This document shows, in pieces, positions 12,011 to 21,632 of a stretch of 64,000 bases of DNA. Location: the NCBI RefSeq assembly GCF_030271835.1, contig NZ_CP127389.1, forward strand, positions 1,276,001-1,340,000. The letters are read 5' to 3'. Positions within the stretch are counted from its first letter, which is position 1; each line of letters opens with the position of its first letter. Made by a program: the position numbers and the translations under genes. The notes under the pieces were generated by a model that was given only the letters and a program-made list of their open reading frames with translations, did no database searches and was not told where the DNA came from. The DNA is from Proteus appendicitidis. Lineage in GTDB: Bacteria; Pseudomonadota; Gammaproteobacteria; Enterobacterales; Enterobacteriaceae.

Positions 12011-12090
12011 GCTTAGAAATGAGAGATAGATACAGTTGTTACAACTTTTTCTGGTAAGCATCAGCAAAATTTACATGCTGATGCTTTTTT
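12011..12090 (+). ncRNA. Candidate small RNA between maeA and cdd
   Basis: A perfect 11-bp stem (AAGCATCAGCA 12056-12066 with TGCTGATGCTT 12076-12086) is followed by a T run on the plus strand only, although both flanking genes are on the minus strand. A smaller GTTGT/ACAAC hairpin precedes it. Upstream there is a plausible promoter: TGTACA (11977-11982), 16-base spacer, TATGAT (11999-12004), which would give an RNA of about 80 nt. On the minus strand the stem is followed by TTACCAG, a poor terminator for cdd. No family was recognised. This is inference from signals only. Confidence 0.4.
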
Positions 12091-12124
12091 AGGAGAGATT
12101 TTTAGAAGAATAAGTTAAAACTTT

Positions 12125-13009
12125 TTACAAAGTGATGCGTTGCATTTGGTGACAACCTAAAGCAGTTAATGTTGCTTGTGTTGCATCCCATTGCGTTAAA
12201 ATTGTCTCTGCTTTTTCAATTAAGACAGCAGATTCAATATCCATAACACTCTCACCCGCCATGTTTAATAAAATTAATGCCGCTTGTAATGGCGGTAAAC
12301 TTGGATTAAATGCGGCATTTTCAGCGTAGCTACCTTGGAAAATTTTGCCATTCTTCATTTGAACAGCAATACCACTGTGCGAGCCACTATAAGGCGCATG
12401 GCTACGATTAGCCGCTTGTAGTGCCTGTTGCGCTAATTCACTAGGGTTATCAATTTTGTAACCGTGATTAACTTTGTCCATTAATAAAGAGGTGATATTG
12501 AGATCTTTCGGGCCAAAGCTATCAGGTAAATAATCGCCTAATGTTGCCATTTTTCTACCCGGTAACTGAATTTGAATTTGAGTGCCACTGTTCAATTCGT
12601 TCATAAACTGGCGGCAATGACCACAAGGTGTATAGTTAACAGTGACTGAGATTAAGCGAGATTCACCACGTAACCATGCATGAGTCACGGCACTTTGTTC
12701 AGCATGAACGGTTTGTTGTAGCGGTGCGCCAGCAAATTCCATATTGGCACCGAAATAGAGATTACCACTTTCGCCACGAGCAATCGCACCCACTTTGAAA
12801 TTAGAGATTGGCGCGACAGCGCAAGCTGCGGCAACCGGTAAAAGTGCTAGGGCTAAGGCATCATCATTACATTGTAACTGTGTTTTTATGGCATTGACCT
12901 GTTCTGCCGTGAACATTGCAGGGAATTCATCCTGCTCAAGATAAGGAGCAAGTGCTTGTTGTAACTGAGGGGATAAATCTGACCAAATTGCCTGAAAACG
13001 AGTATGCAT
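12125..13009 (-). CDS. cdd: Cytidine deaminase Cdd
   Basis: Cdd hydrolyses cytidine and deoxycytidine to uridine and deoxyuridine in pyrimidine salvage. It is the long, two-domain enterobacterial type: 294 residues, with zinc ligands H102, C129 and C132 and catalytic E104 in the motifs HAEQSA and [10 protein letters not shown] second, degenerate deaminase domain follows. I used the ATG at 13009 (MHTRFQ, as in E. coli), which has GGGAGA upstream, over the ATG at 13024. Two CRP-like sites upstream suggest the CRP/CytR control known for E. coli cdd. Confidence 0.96.
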   Translation of the reverse strand: MHTRFQAIWSDLSPQLQQALAPYLEQDEFPAMFTAEQVNAIKTQLQCNDDALALALLPVAAACAVAPISNFKVGAIARGESGNLYFGANMEFAGAPLQQTVHAEQSAVTHAWLRGESRLISVTVNYTPCGHCRQFMNELNSGTQIQIQLPGRKMATLGDYLPDSFGPKDLNITSLLMDKVNHGYKIDNPSELAQQALQAANRSHAPYSGSHSGIAVQMKNGKIFQGSYAENAAFNPSLPPLQAALILLNMAGESVMDIESAVLIEKAETILTQWDATQATLTALGCHQMQRITL

Positions 13010-13072
13010 ACATGAGTCTCCCATTAATCTTTCTGTATTATAAGATTCTAGGCATCTTTACCCACTCTTATA

Positions 13073-13088
13073 TGTGATGAAAATCATA
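13073..13088 (-). promoter_or_regulatory. CRP-like site 1 upstream of cdd
   Basis: TGTGA-TGAAAA-TCATA matches the CRP half-site pair TGTGA-N6-TCACA at 9 of 10 positions. Its centre (13080.5) is about 42 bases before the start expected from a TAGAAT -10 box (13045-13050, minus strand). Confidence 0.55.
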
Positions 13089-13122
13089 TTTTCAATGAAA
13101 CTATTGCAACAAATTTATTAAT

Positions 13123-13138
13123 TGAGAGATGTATCTCA
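13123..13138 (-). promoter_or_regulatory. CRP-like site 2 upstream of cdd
   Basis: TGAGA-GATGTA-TCTCA matches CRP half-sites at 8 of 10 positions and is perfectly symmetric. Its centre is 50 bp from site 1, the kind of spacing used with CytR bound between two CRP dimers in E. coli nucleoside operons. Confidence 0.5.
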
Positions 13139-13150
13139 AATTTATAGTAA

Positions 13151-13186
13151 AAATCCCCGAAATAAATTTAATTAAATCGGGGATTT
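13151..13186 (-). terminator. yohJK intrinsic terminator
   Basis: AAATCCCCGA and TCGGGGATTT form a 10-bp stem with a 16-base AT loop. On the minus strand a short T run follows, 26 bases after the yohK stop. Confidence 0.75.
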
Positions 13187-13211
13187 GAGAAAAAAGGAAG
13201 CAAAAATGAGA

Positions 13212-13913
13212 TCAACTATAGAGATGCAAAATAATCGGGAAGATAAACGGTGCAGTTAATGAAGTAATAATCCCACAGGTCATTAATGCCAGTGAACTAT
13301 AAGCACCTTCAATATAATCCACTTCAGCCGCTCTTGCTGTTCCCACGGCATGAGAAACGGTTCCCATCGCCAAACCACGAGATGCGTGAGTAGGAATACG
13401 CAGTATTTTAAAGAGTGAATGACCAAAAATGGCACCTAAAATACCTACTGCGATAACACAAGCAGCACTGATTGCAGGAATACCACCGATGGAATCTGCG
13501 ACAGCCATTGCGATAGGCGTTGTCACTGATTTAGGTAAAATTGATGCGGCAATTTCGGGTGTTGCACCAGCCCATAATGCAATGGCAGTCCCACTGACCA
13601 TCGCAGCAATACTACCAATAAAGCAAATACTGATTAATGATTTCCACTGTGCGCGAATTTGGTGTAATTGCTGATAAAGTGGAATTGCTAAAGCAACCAC
13701 AGCCGGTTGTAATAAGTCATTTAAAATACGACTACCGGCAAAATAATGCTCATAAGGTGTATGAGTGATTAATAAAATAGGAATAATAACCGCAATACCT
13801 ATAAGTAAGGGATTCAATATAGGCAATTTATAACGAGCAGCAAGTTTACGTGATAAATAAAAGACAATTATGGTCAAAGGAAGTGACCACCAAATATTCA
13901 TTAACATTAACAT
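13212..13913 (-). CDS. yohK: YohK, CidB/LrgB-family membrane protein
   Basis: A 233-residue inner-membrane protein very similar to E. coli YohK. It has NIWWSLPLTIIVFYLSRKLAARY at the start and the conserved LrgB stretch ILPKSVTTPIAMAVADSIGGIPA, with GLAMGTVSHAVGTARA further on. The LrgB/CidB family works with holin-like LrgA/CidA partners; relatives are linked to murein hydrolase control or metabolite export. Three in-frame ATGs lie at the start; the first has GAGAAG at good spacing. It overlaps the end of yohJ by 7 bases, so the pair is translationally coupled. Confidence 0.92.
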   Translation of the reverse strand: MLMLMNIWWSLPLTIIVFYLSRKLAARYKLPILNPLLIGIAVIIPILLITHTPYEHYFAGSRILNDLLQPAVVALAIPLYQQLHQIRAQWKSLISICFIGSIAAMVSGTAIALWAGATPEIAASILPKSVTTPIAMAVADSIGGIPAISAACVIAVGILGAIFGHSLFKILRIPTHASRGLAMGTVSHAVGTARAAEVDYIEGAYSSLALMTCGIITSLTAPFIFPIILHLYS

Positions 13914-14383
13914 TTTTTCTTCTCACTTAACGCTGTATCGTCGTCTTTCTGTTGCGTTTTTTCTACAACGTCCTCAACTATGTCAGGTTTTGCACCCACG
14001 ATAATGCGCTCACGGTGAACATAGTGTGAGCAATAAGCGACTAATGCCATAACACCAAAGGTACTTACCACACTTGCTAAAACAATAGGGAAAAGTTGCT
14101 GACTTAATAAGTCATAATAATTCATTACTGCCACTCCGATAGGAATAAAGAGTAATGTCATATTTTTTAAGAGGATATTGGCCCCGGGTTTAACCCAGCG
14201 CAAAGGGATAAGCTGGAAAGCAAGTAAACCGAAGAGAATAAGTAAGCCAACAATGCTGCCTGGAACCGCGAAGGGTAGAAGGGCTGAAATAAGATTACCC
14301 GCAAAGAGACAAAGATAAAGTACCAAAAAAGATCGTAGATAATGCCAAAGTGTAATCTGCAATCGTGCCCGTTTAGATTTCAT
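13907..14383 (-). CDS. yohJ: YohJ, CidA/LrgA-family holin-like protein
   Basis: A 158-residue small membrane protein with four predicted helices, including VPGSIVGLLILFGLLAFQLIP and LLFIPIGVAVMNYYDLL, hallmarks of the CidA/LrgA holin-like family. The C-terminal 30 residues are charged and longer than E. coli YohJ (132 residues). The ATG at 14383 has TGGGAC upstream and matches the E. coli N-terminus; the ATG at 14419 has no ribosome-binding site. It is the first gene of yohJK. Confidence 0.88.
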   Translation of the reverse strand: MKSKRARLQITLWHYLRSFLVLYLCLFAGNLISALLPFAVPGSIVGLLILFGLLAFQLIPLRWVKPGANILLKNMTLLFIPIGVAVMNYYDLLSQQLFPIVLASVVSTFGVMALVAYCSHYVHRERIIVGAKPDIVEDVVEKTQQKDDDTALSEKKKC

Positions 14384-14454
14384 AATTAAGTGTCCCAAAT
14401 CAACTAACAGATTTATCATACACCGATTTTGAAAGTGTGCTACGGATCACAATA

Positions 14455-14487
14455 AAAAAAGAGCGGGGCTCTTATAGAACCCCGCCA
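14455..14487 (-). terminator. metG intrinsic terminator
   Basis: A GCGGGG / CCCCGC stem with a loop containing GCTCTTATAGAA is followed by a run of Ts on the minus strand, about 30 bases after the metG stop. Confidence 0.8.
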
Positions 14488-14517
14488 TTTATTGATTTGG
14501 CAAATGAATCTTGGTTG

Positions 14518-16545
14518 TTATTTCACTTGCTGACCCGGTTTTGCACCAGAATCTGGGCTAAGTAAGAAGATATCTTTATCGCCAGGTCCTGCCGCCATTA
14601 CCATGCCTTCTGAAATACCAAAACGCATTTTACGAGGTGCTAAGTTTGCCACCATTACCGTTAAACGACCTTCCAACACTTTCGGATCTGGGTATGCTGT
14701 ACGAATGCCAGAAAAGACTTGGCGAGTCTCACCACCTAAGTCCAAAATTAGCTTCAGTAACTTATCTGATCCTTCAACAAAATCAGCTTGTTTAATTTCA
14801 GCGATACGCATATCGATTTTCGCAAAATCATCAAACTTAATCGTTTCTTGAATTGGTGAATCTGCTAATGGTCCTGTGACTTCTTTTACAGGTGCAATGG
14901 TGCTTTTAGATGCTTCAACCATTGCATTGGCTTTATCCATTTCAATACGGTTAAACAGTGCTTTGAATTTGGTGATTTCTGTACCTAAAAGTGGTTGTGC
15001 AAGCGCATCCCATGTTAATTCGGTTTGCAAAAAGGCTTCTGAGCGTTCTGTTAATGAAGGTAAAACCGGTTTCAGATATGTCATTAGCACGCGGAATAAG
15101 TTAATACCCATTGTACAGATAGCTTGTAGCTGTGCATCTTGACCTTCTTGTTTTGCTACAACCCACGGCGCTTTTTCATCAATATAGCGGTTGGCTTCAT
15201 CCGCTAATGCCATGATTTCACGAACTGCTTTACCAAATTCACGATTTTCAAATGACTGTGCGATAGTTTCTTTCATATCAACAAAGTGTTGATAAAGCTT
15301 AGCATCATCTAAAGAATCTGCTAATTTGCCATCAAAACGCTTGCTGATAAAACCTGCTGTACGTGATGCAAGGTTAACGACTTTATTAACAATATCGCTG
15401 TTAACACGTTGAACAAAGTCTTCTAAGTTTAGGTCAATATCATCAATGCGTGAGGAAAGTTTTGCTGCATAGTAATAGCGTAGGCAATCTGCATCAAAAT
15501 GATCAAGGTAAGCACGCGCTGTAATAAAGGTGCCACGAGATTTTGACATCTTCGCGCCATTTACAGTGACATAACCGTGAACAAACAGGTTGGTTGGCTT
15601 GCGATATTCGCTACCTTCTAACATGGCTGGCCAGAATAAGCTGTGGAAATAGACGATATCTTTACCAATAAAGTGATAAAGGTCTGCTTTGCTGTCTTTA
15701 TTCCAAAACTCATCAAAACTTAAATCACCACGTTTTTCACATAAGTTTAAGAAAGAACTCATGTAGCCGATTGGTGCATCTAGCCATACATAGAAATATT
15801 TACCCGGTGCATCTGGGATTTCAAATCCAAAATAAGGTGCGTCACGAGTGATATCCCACTGTTGTAAACCGCTGTCGAACCACTCTTGCATTTTATTTGC
15901 AACTTGCTCTTGCAAAGCGCCAGAGCGGATCCACTCTTGTAACATATTACTAAATGCAGGTAAGTCGAAGAAATAGTGCTCAGTTTCACGCATAACAGGC
16001 GTTGAACCTGATACAACAGAGCGTGGGTTGATTAATTCGGTTGGGCTGTAAGTAGAGCCACAAACTTCACAGTTATCACCATATTGGTCTGGCGCTTTAC
16101 ATTTAGGGCAAGTGCCTTTTACAAAGCGGTCAGGCAAAAACATGCCTTTTTCTTCATCATAAAGCTGAGAAATAGTTTTGCTTTTGATGTGACCATTTTT
16201 TTTCAGTGCAAGATAAATTTTAGTCGATAATTGGCGACTCTCTTCACTGTGTGTAGAGTGATAATTGTCGTAACTGATATTAAAGCCAGCAAAATCCTGC
16301 TGATGCTCTTTGCTCATTTCTTCAATCATGGCTTCTGGTGTAATACCCAGTTGTTGAGCTTTCAGCATAATTGGCGTGCCGTGAGCATCATCAGCGCAGA
16401 TGAAATGAACTTCTTTGCCGCGCATTCGTTGATAACGGACCCAGATATCAGCCTGAATGTGCTCAAGGATATGACCGAGATGAATTGAACCGTTAGCATA
16501 AGGTAACGCGCAGGTTACCAATAATTTATTCGCGACGTGAGACAT
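14518..16545 (-). CDS. metG: Methionyl-tRNA synthetase MetG
   Basis: MetG charges tRNA(Met) with methionine in the cytosol. The protein is 675 residues (E. coli 677). Class I signatures are HLGH at 22-25 and KMSKS at 332-336. The zinc knuckle has four cysteines (C146, C149, C159, C162). The C-terminal tRNA-binding dimerisation domain is present ([26 protein letters not shown]). It is divergent from mrp, as in E. coli. Confidence 0.98.
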   Translation of the reverse strand: MSHVANKLLVTCALPYANGSIHLGHILEHIQADIWVRYQRMRGKEVHFICADDAHGTPIMLKAQQLGITPEAMIEEMSKEHQQDFAGFNISYDNYHSTHSEESRQLSTKIYLALKKNGHIKSKTISQLYDEEKGMFLPDRFVKGTCPKCKAPDQYGDNCEVCGSTYSPTELINPRSVVSGSTPVMRETEHYFFDLPAFSNMLQEWIRSGALQEQVANKMQEWFDSGLQQWDITRDAPYFGFEIPDAPGKYFYVWLDAPIGYMSSFLNLCEKRGDLSFDEFWNKDSKADLYHFIGKDIVYFHSLFWPAMLEGSEYRKPTNLFVHGYVTVNGAKMSKSRGTFITARAYLDHFDADCLRYYYAAKLSSRIDDIDLNLEDFVQRVNSDIVNKVVNLASRTAGFISKRFDGKLADSLDDAKLYQHFVDMKETIAQSFENREFGKAVREIMALADEANRYIDEKAPWVVAKQEGQDAQLQAICTMGINLFRVLMTYLKPVLPSLTERSEAFLQTELTWDALAQPLLGTEITKFKALFNRIEMDKANAMVEASKSTIAPVKEVTGPLADSPIQETIKFDDFAKIDMRIAEIKQADFVEGSDKLLKLILDLGGETRQVFSGIRTAYPDPKVLEGRLTVMVANLAPRKMRFGISEGMVMAAGPGDKDIFLLSPDSGAKPGQQVK

Positions 16546-16749
16546 AGTAAGGATCTTACTTCCATAAAATTAATAAAAGGGACTTTGATGTTAACCGATC
16601 CGTCATGATGTCGCTAGGGCAATAATCGAGTTTTTGCAAGAGAAATTTCAGTTGGCAAATTGAGGTAAGGCATTATCGTAGTCATCTACTATCTGATATG
16701 ATAGATGCACTCATATATTTAATAAATAATGAAAACGAGAGGAGCCGGG

Positions 16750-17862
16750 ATGAGTGATAAATCCCCCGAGCAGACCACCCCTGAGATTCTGAACGAAAAA
16801 GTTTCAGGTGTCTTGTCTACTTTTGAACACCCGACATTGAAGCGTAATCTGCTTTCTCTAAAAGCATTACATCAATGTGCGATGATTGACGATGTTCTTC
16901 ATATCGAGTTAGTGATGCCATTTGTTTGGAAAAAGCCTTTCCAAGCCCTAATCGAAGAAAAAACATCTGAACTTCGCAACATCACTGGTGCAAAAGCCAT
17001 TGAATGGAAACTCAAGCACAATATTTCAACCTTACGCCGTGCAAATGATCTGCCGGGCGTTAATGGTGTACGTAATATTCTTGCTGTTAGCTCTGGTAAA
17101 GGTGGCGTTGGTAAATCAAGTACAGCAGTTAACCTTGCATTAGCGCTTGCACAAGAAGGTGCTAAAGTAGGTATTCTTGATGCTGATATTTATGGGCCGT
17201 CTATTCCGAATATGTTGGGTACCACAATGGAGCGTCCAACGTCTCCTGATGGACAACATATGGCACCGATTATGGCTTATGGTTTAGCGTCTAACTCTAT
17301 CGGTTATTTAGTTACAGATGATAATGCAATGGTATGGCGTGGTCCTATGGCGAGCAAAGCATTAATGCAAATGCTCCAAGATACGCTGTGGCCTGACTTG
17401 GATTATCTGGTTATCGATATGCCACCGGGAACAGGTGATATTCAACTAACCTTATCGCAAAATATCCCTGTAACCGCTGCGGTTGTGGTAACAACGCCAC
17501 AAGATATCGCGCTGGTGGATGCGATGAAAGGGATCGTCATGTTTAAGAAAGTCAATGTGCCTGTATTAGGTATTATTGAAAACATGAGCGCACATATTTG
17601 TAGTAACTGTGGTCACCTTGAACCTATCTTTGGTACAGGTGGTGCGGCGAAATTGGCAGAAAAGTATCATTGCCAATTATTAGGTCAAGTTCCTCTTCAT
17701 ATCTCTTTACGTGAAGACTTAGATCGCGGGCAACCAACAGTAATGCGTGATCCTGAAGGCGAGTTTGCTGATATTTATCGCGAAATCGCGTCAACAGTAT
17801 CTGCTCAAATGTATTGGGATGGTGATGCAATCCCAACGGAAATTTCTTTCCGCGCAGTGTAA
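16750..17862 (+). CDS. mrp: Iron-sulfur cluster carrier protein Mrp (ApbC)
   Basis: Mrp/ApbC is a P-loop ATPase that binds and transfers Fe-S clusters. The protein is 370 residues, with an N-terminal MIP18-type domain, the deviant Walker A GKGGVGKSS (116-124) and the cluster-binding CSNC (C284 and C287). The ATG at 16750 has a strong GAGGAG site 6 bases upstream and fits E. coli Mrp, so it is preferred over the ATG at 16729. It is divergent from metG. A hairpin terminator follows at about 17900. Confidence 0.95.
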   Translation: MSDKSPEQTTPEILNEKVSGVLSTFEHPTLKRNLLSLKALHQCAMIDDVLHIELVMPFVWKKPFQALIEEKTSELRNITGAKAIEWKLKHNISTLRRANDLPGVNGVRNILAVSSGKGGVGKSSTAVNLALALAQEGAKVGILDADIYGPSIPNMLGTTMERPTSPDGQHMAPIMAYGLASNSIGYLVTDDNAMVWRGPMASKALMQMLQDTLWPDLDYLVIDMPPGTGDIQLTLSQNIPVTAAVVVTTPQDIALVDAMKGIVMFKKVNVPVLGIIENMSAHICSNCGHLEPIFGTGGAAKLAEKYHCQLLGQVPLHISLREDLDRGQPTVMRDPEGEFADIYREIASTVSAQMYWDGDAIPTEISFRAV

Positions 17863-17899
17863 TTACAGTAAAAAAATACGTTGAATTATTTGCTGATTT

Positions 17900-17930
17900 A
17901 AATGGAGAGCCATCTGGCTTTCCATTTTTT
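17900..17930 (+). terminator. mrp intrinsic terminator
   Basis: AATGGA-GA-GCCA pairs with TGGC-TT-TCCATT and is followed by a run of Ts, 38 bases after the mrp stop. Confidence 0.75.
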
Positions 17931-18082
17931 ACATGCAATTTCCGACTGTTTTTGATAAAAAACGAATAGATTTCTGGTTTTACGCTGGAACCAGAGTGAT
18001 TTCAAAACTATAATCTGCGCTAGCGTAATATTTACATATTATTACGTTATCCCTCTTTTTATTTCAAACCAGGTTTTTGATT

Positions 18083-18724
18083 ATGGCTGACACAGCACAT
18101 CAGTGCACAATTGTAGGTATCGCTGGAGCATCTGCTTCGGGTAAAAGTCTTATTGCAAGTACACTTTACCGCGAATTAAGAGCGCAAGTAGGTGATCATA
18201 ATATCGGGGTGATACCAGAAGATTGTTACTATCGTGACCAAAGTAATTTAACGATGGAAGAACGATATAAGGTCAATTATGACCACCCAAATTCGATGGA
18301 TCACGCACTTTTATATCAGCATTTGTGTGAACTAAAAGCAGGAAAAACCATCGAACTCCCTCAATACGACTACGTTGCTCACACTCGCAAAGCAGAATCC
18401 ATTCCTTTTCAACCTAAAAAAGTTATTATTATTGAAGGCATCTTGTTATTAACAGATAAACGCCTGCGTGAAGAGATGGATTTCTCTATCTTTGTTGATA
18501 CGCCATTAGATATTTGCTTAATGCGCAGAATTAAACGTGATGTGAATGAACGTGGACGTAGCTTAGACTCAGTCATTGAACAATATAATAAAACCGTTCG
18601 TCCTATGTTCTTCCAGTTTATTGAACCTTCTAAACAATATGCCGATATTATTGTACCTAGAGGGGGTAAAAACCGCGTTGCGATTGATATTCTGAAAGCA
18701 AAAATTGGGCAGTTCTGCGAATAA
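18083..18724 (+). CDS. udk: Uridine kinase Udk
   Basis: Udk phosphorylates uridine and cytidine in pyrimidine salvage. The protein is 213 residues, the E. coli length, with Walker A GASASGKS at 15-22 and strong identity along its length ([24 protein letters not shown]). I chose the ATG at 18083; a TTG two codons upstream is possible. It is the first gene of a plus-strand series udk-dcd-asmA, the same neighbours as in E. coli. A TATAAT sequence at 18009-18014 is a likely -10 box. Confidence 0.97.
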   Translation: MADTAHQCTIVGIAGASASGKSLIASTLYRELRAQVGDHNIGVIPEDCYYRDQSNLTMEERYKVNYDHPNSMDHALLYQHLCELKAGKTIELPQYDYVAHTRKAESIPFQPKKVIIIEGILLLTDKRLREEMDFSIFVDTPLDICLMRRIKRDVNERGRSLDSVIEQYNKTVRPMFFQFIEPSKQYADIIVPRGGKNRVAIDILKAKIGQFCE

Positions 18725-18791
18725 TAGGTTCATTTGTGGGCAGCTTTCATGCATGATGAAACTGCCTGTTTAACTTGAAGAAGGAAATAAA

Positions 18792-19373
18792 ATGCGATTA
18801 TGCGACCGTGATATTATTCAGTGGCTGGATGAAGGTAAATTAGTCATTGAACCCCGCCCGCCCGTCGAGCGAATTAACGGCGCAACAGCAGATGTTTGCT
18901 TAGGAAATCAATTTCGTGTTTTCCAAGGTCATACTGCTGCTTATATTGATTTGAGTGGTCCTAAGGCTGAAGTAAACGCTGCACTAGAACGTGTAATGAG
19001 TGATGAAATTGTGTTACCTGAAGGTGAAGCATTTTTCTTGCATCCTGGTGAATTAGCGTTAGCGGTGACACTTGAATCCGTCACTTTGCCTGATAATGTT
19101 GTTGGATGGTTAGATGGACGCTCATCATTAGCTCGTTTAGGTTTAATGGTGCATGTTACTGCTCATCGCATTGATCCTGGCTGGCATGGACAAATCGTAT
19201 TAGAATTTTTTAATTCAGGTAAACTTCCTCTCGCGTTAAGACCGGGTATGGTTATTGGTGCATTAAGCTTTGAACCTATGTCGGGTTCTGCTGATAGACC
19301 TTATAATCGTCGTCAAGATGCAAAATATAAAAATCAACAAGGTGCGGTTGGTAGTCGGATTAGTGAAGATTAA
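18792..19373 (+). CDS. dcd: dCTP deaminase Dcd
   Basis: Dcd deaminates dCTP to dUTP, the main source of dUMP for thymidylate in enterobacteria. The protein is 193 residues, the same length as E. coli, with the conserved [27 protein letters not shown] active-site block. It has a GAAGAAGGA-type ribosome-binding site. It lies 67 bases after udk, with a GGCAG/CTGCC hairpin in the gap that lacks a good T run, so read-through is likely. Confidence 0.97.
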   Translation: MRLCDRDIIQWLDEGKLVIEPRPPVERINGATADVCLGNQFRVFQGHTAAYIDLSGPKAEVNAALERVMSDEIVLPEGEAFFLHPGELALAVTLESVTLPDNVVGWLDGRSSLARLGLMVHVTAHRIDPGWHGQIVLEFFNSGKLPLALRPGMVIGALSFEPMSGSADRPYNRRQDAKYKNQQGAVGSRISED

Positions 19374-19419
19374 CTATCTTTATAATCGTCATTATCATGT
19401 TCATTAAGCGGGTAATTAT

Positions 19420-21357
19420 ATGAAAAGGTTCTTGACAACACTGGCTATTTTGCTTGTGGTTATTTTGGCAGGCTTAACAGCGTTAGTTTTACTCATTAAC
19501 CCGAATGATTTCCGTGGATACCTTGTTGAAAGGGTTGAAAAACAAAGCGGTTATAAACTCACATTACAAGATGATATGCGTTGGCATGTGTGGCCAAAGT
19601 TAAGCATTATCAGTGGTAAGATGTCATTGACAGCACCCGGTGCTGAAATGCCTTTTATTACTGCCGATAATATGCGTCTTGATGTTGAATTATTACCGCT
19701 ACTTTCTCATCAACTTGAGGTAAAAGAAGTTATGCTTAAAGGTGCCGTAGTTCGCCAAACACCTGAAAGTAAAGCTATTCCTAAAGTATCACCAATTTCT
19801 ATTCCTCGCGATATTTCTCGCCCAGTTGTCGAACCTAGAGCCAATAATTGGCAGTTGAACATCGCCAAAGTAAAAATTTCAGACAGCTTAATTATTTGGC
19901 AAATGAAAGACGGTGAGCAACTTAATTTACGTGATATTGATATATCGTTGAAAACAGACGAGAAAAAACAAGTTAGCCTTGAGATGAGCACGAAAGTGAA
20001 TCGTGACCGTCGTGAGGTAATGCTTAATGTTAACGCTAATGCGGATATGAGCGCTTACCCTTATCAAATTAACGGCAAAATTACACAGCTAGATTATATT
20101 TTGTCTGGTACTGAGCTTCCTGAAAATGGGATCTCAGGGGGGTTATCCTCTGATTTCACCATTAAAAATGACAGTATCAAGGCGATATCTCTTGATAATT
20201 TAAATCTCACGGCAAACGACAGCCAATTACAAGGCCGTATTAGCGCTGAATTTGATAAAAAAACACGTTATCAAGCTGAATTAAGCGGTGATGTGTTAAA
20301 TTTAAATACACTATTACCTGAATTAGCACCGACAAAAATAACAGAAATGGCACGTTCAACACCTGTTATAAAGAATTCAGCATCTTCTTCATTTTCATTA
20401 TTTAACTCTGCTTATGCGGCACCCGCACCGAATGCCACTATTATGGCAAAACCGATTATTACTTCAGTTACCATTGAAAATAAAGAATATGATTTAACGC
20501 ATTGGGGTGATATTGAGTTTACCTTGAAATTAGCCCTGAATAAGCTTCTTTATAAAGATTTAGAAATTAACAATTTTAAACTTGATGCGTTAAATAACCC
20601 TAATTCACTGAATATTCAAACCTTAACAGGACAAATCCTTCAAGGTGATTTTTCACTGCCAACGGTTATCTCAACAAGCATTGTGCCAGCGCATATCAGC
20701 ATGGATATCACAATGAACAATATTCCATTACAGCCACTATTGCGTGTCTTTAATCAACCTGAAAATTTCAGTGGATTAATTTCAGCAAAAGGGAATTTAG
20801 AAGGAACGGGATATAACCGAAAAGCTTTTTATCATTATTGGCAAGGTACACTTAATACCTCTGTTACCCAATTTAAAATGCAGGGATTAAATGTACCACA
20901 GGTTATTCAGCAATCAGTCGCTCAAGCGACAGATAAAGTGATTTACCCTGAAGATATCGAAAGTTATACCCAAGCAGATAATGTGATTGCCCAATTTAAG
21001 TTAGCACCAAAAGGAAAAGTAACCGTTAATTCACTTGATGCTCAAGCAGAGGCTTATCAAATTAAAGGGCAGGGCAAAGTAGATCTTCAACGTCATGATC
21101 TTGATGTGATGTTATTTGTTAATATCAAAAAAGGTTGGGGCAAAGAAAACGAATTTATCCGCCAATTGGCTAAAATTGAAATTCCACTAAGGCTTTATGG
21201 TGATTGGAATGCTATTCAATATGAACTTAATATTGAAAAATTATTGCGCGATCAATTACAGCAAAAAGCCAAACAAGCTATCGATAATTGGCTAAATAAA
21301 CAAGATGCTGAAAGCCCTGAAGTAAAGGCGCTTAATCAGCTATTGAAGAAAATCTAG
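19420..21357 (+). CDS. asmA: AsmA family envelope protein
   Basis: A 645-residue AsmA protein (E. coli 617). One N-terminal membrane anchor (LTTLAILLVVILAGLTALVLLINP) is followed by NDFRGYLVERVEKQSGYKLTL, the typical AsmA start, and a long periplasmic beta-rich region. The family resembles bridge-like lipid transfer proteins and affects outer-membrane assembly and lipid homeostasis. It follows dcd by 46 bases, the E. coli order. An alanine/serine-rich stretch around residues 310-340 is a probable linker. Confidence 0.93.
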   Translation: MKRFLTTLAILLVVILAGLTALVLLINPNDFRGYLVERVEKQSGYKLTLQDDMRWHVWPKLSIISGKMSLTAPGAEMPFITADNMRLDVELLPLLSHQLEVKEVMLKGAVVRQTPESKAIPKVSPISIPRDISRPVVEPRANNWQLNIAKVKISDSLIIWQMKDGEQLNLRDIDISLKTDEKKQVSLEMSTKVNRDRREVMLNVNANADMSAYPYQINGKITQLDYILSGTELPENGISGGLSSDFTIKNDSIKAISLDNLNLTANDSQLQGRISAEFDKKTRYQAELSGDVLNLNTLLPELAPTKITEMARSTPVIKNSASSSFSLFNSAYAAPAPNATIMAKPIITSVTIENKEYDLTHWGDIEFTLKLALNKLLYKDLEINNFKLDALNNPNSLNIQTLTGQILQGDFSLPTVISTSIVPAHISMDITMNNIPLQPLLRVFNQPENFSGLISAKGNLEGTGYNRKAFYHYWQGTLNTSVTQFKMQGLNVPQVIQQSVAQATDKVIYPEDIESYTQADNVIAQFKLAPKGKVTVNSLDAQAEAYQIKGQGKVDLQRHDLDVMLFVNIKKGWGKENEFIRQLAKIEIPLRLYGDWNAIQYELNIEKLLRDQLQQKAKQAIDNWLNKQDAESPEVKALNQLLKKI

Positions 21358-21390
21358 TTTCACGATTTTTAACTTCATCACATTCTTAAT

Positions 21391-21425
21391 AAAAGCACAC
21401 TATTTTGATAATTGTGTGCTTTTTG
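21391..21425 (+). terminator. asmA intrinsic terminator
   Basis: AAAGCACAC and GTGTGCTTT form a stem followed by Ts, 35 bases after the asmA stop. Confidence 0.75.
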
Positions 21426-21632
21426 CTTTATATCTATCATTTAATTTATGTTTTGAATGAAAAGTAAGCATTCGTGCTATGTATATACAAAAAAATAGTC
21501 GTTTTTTTTGATATATGTCATACACTGCAACGTTGCCTTTGGGCAGAGTGTGTCAATCGCACTAAACGCAAAAATGATGATAAAAATAAAAAACTTCATT
21601 TTATAAATGACTATTTTAGACAGGATAAATAA

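Noticed and set aside
18738..18766. Hairpin between udk and dcd as a terminator
   Set aside because: The GGCAG/CTGCC stem has mismatches and no T run; it is probably read through in the udk-dcd-asmA series.
21508..21521. FNR box upstream of dcuC (TTGATATATGTCAT)
   Set aside because: The second half-site matches only three of five positions and the -10 sequence at the expected distance is poor, so it was mentioned only as weak evidence.
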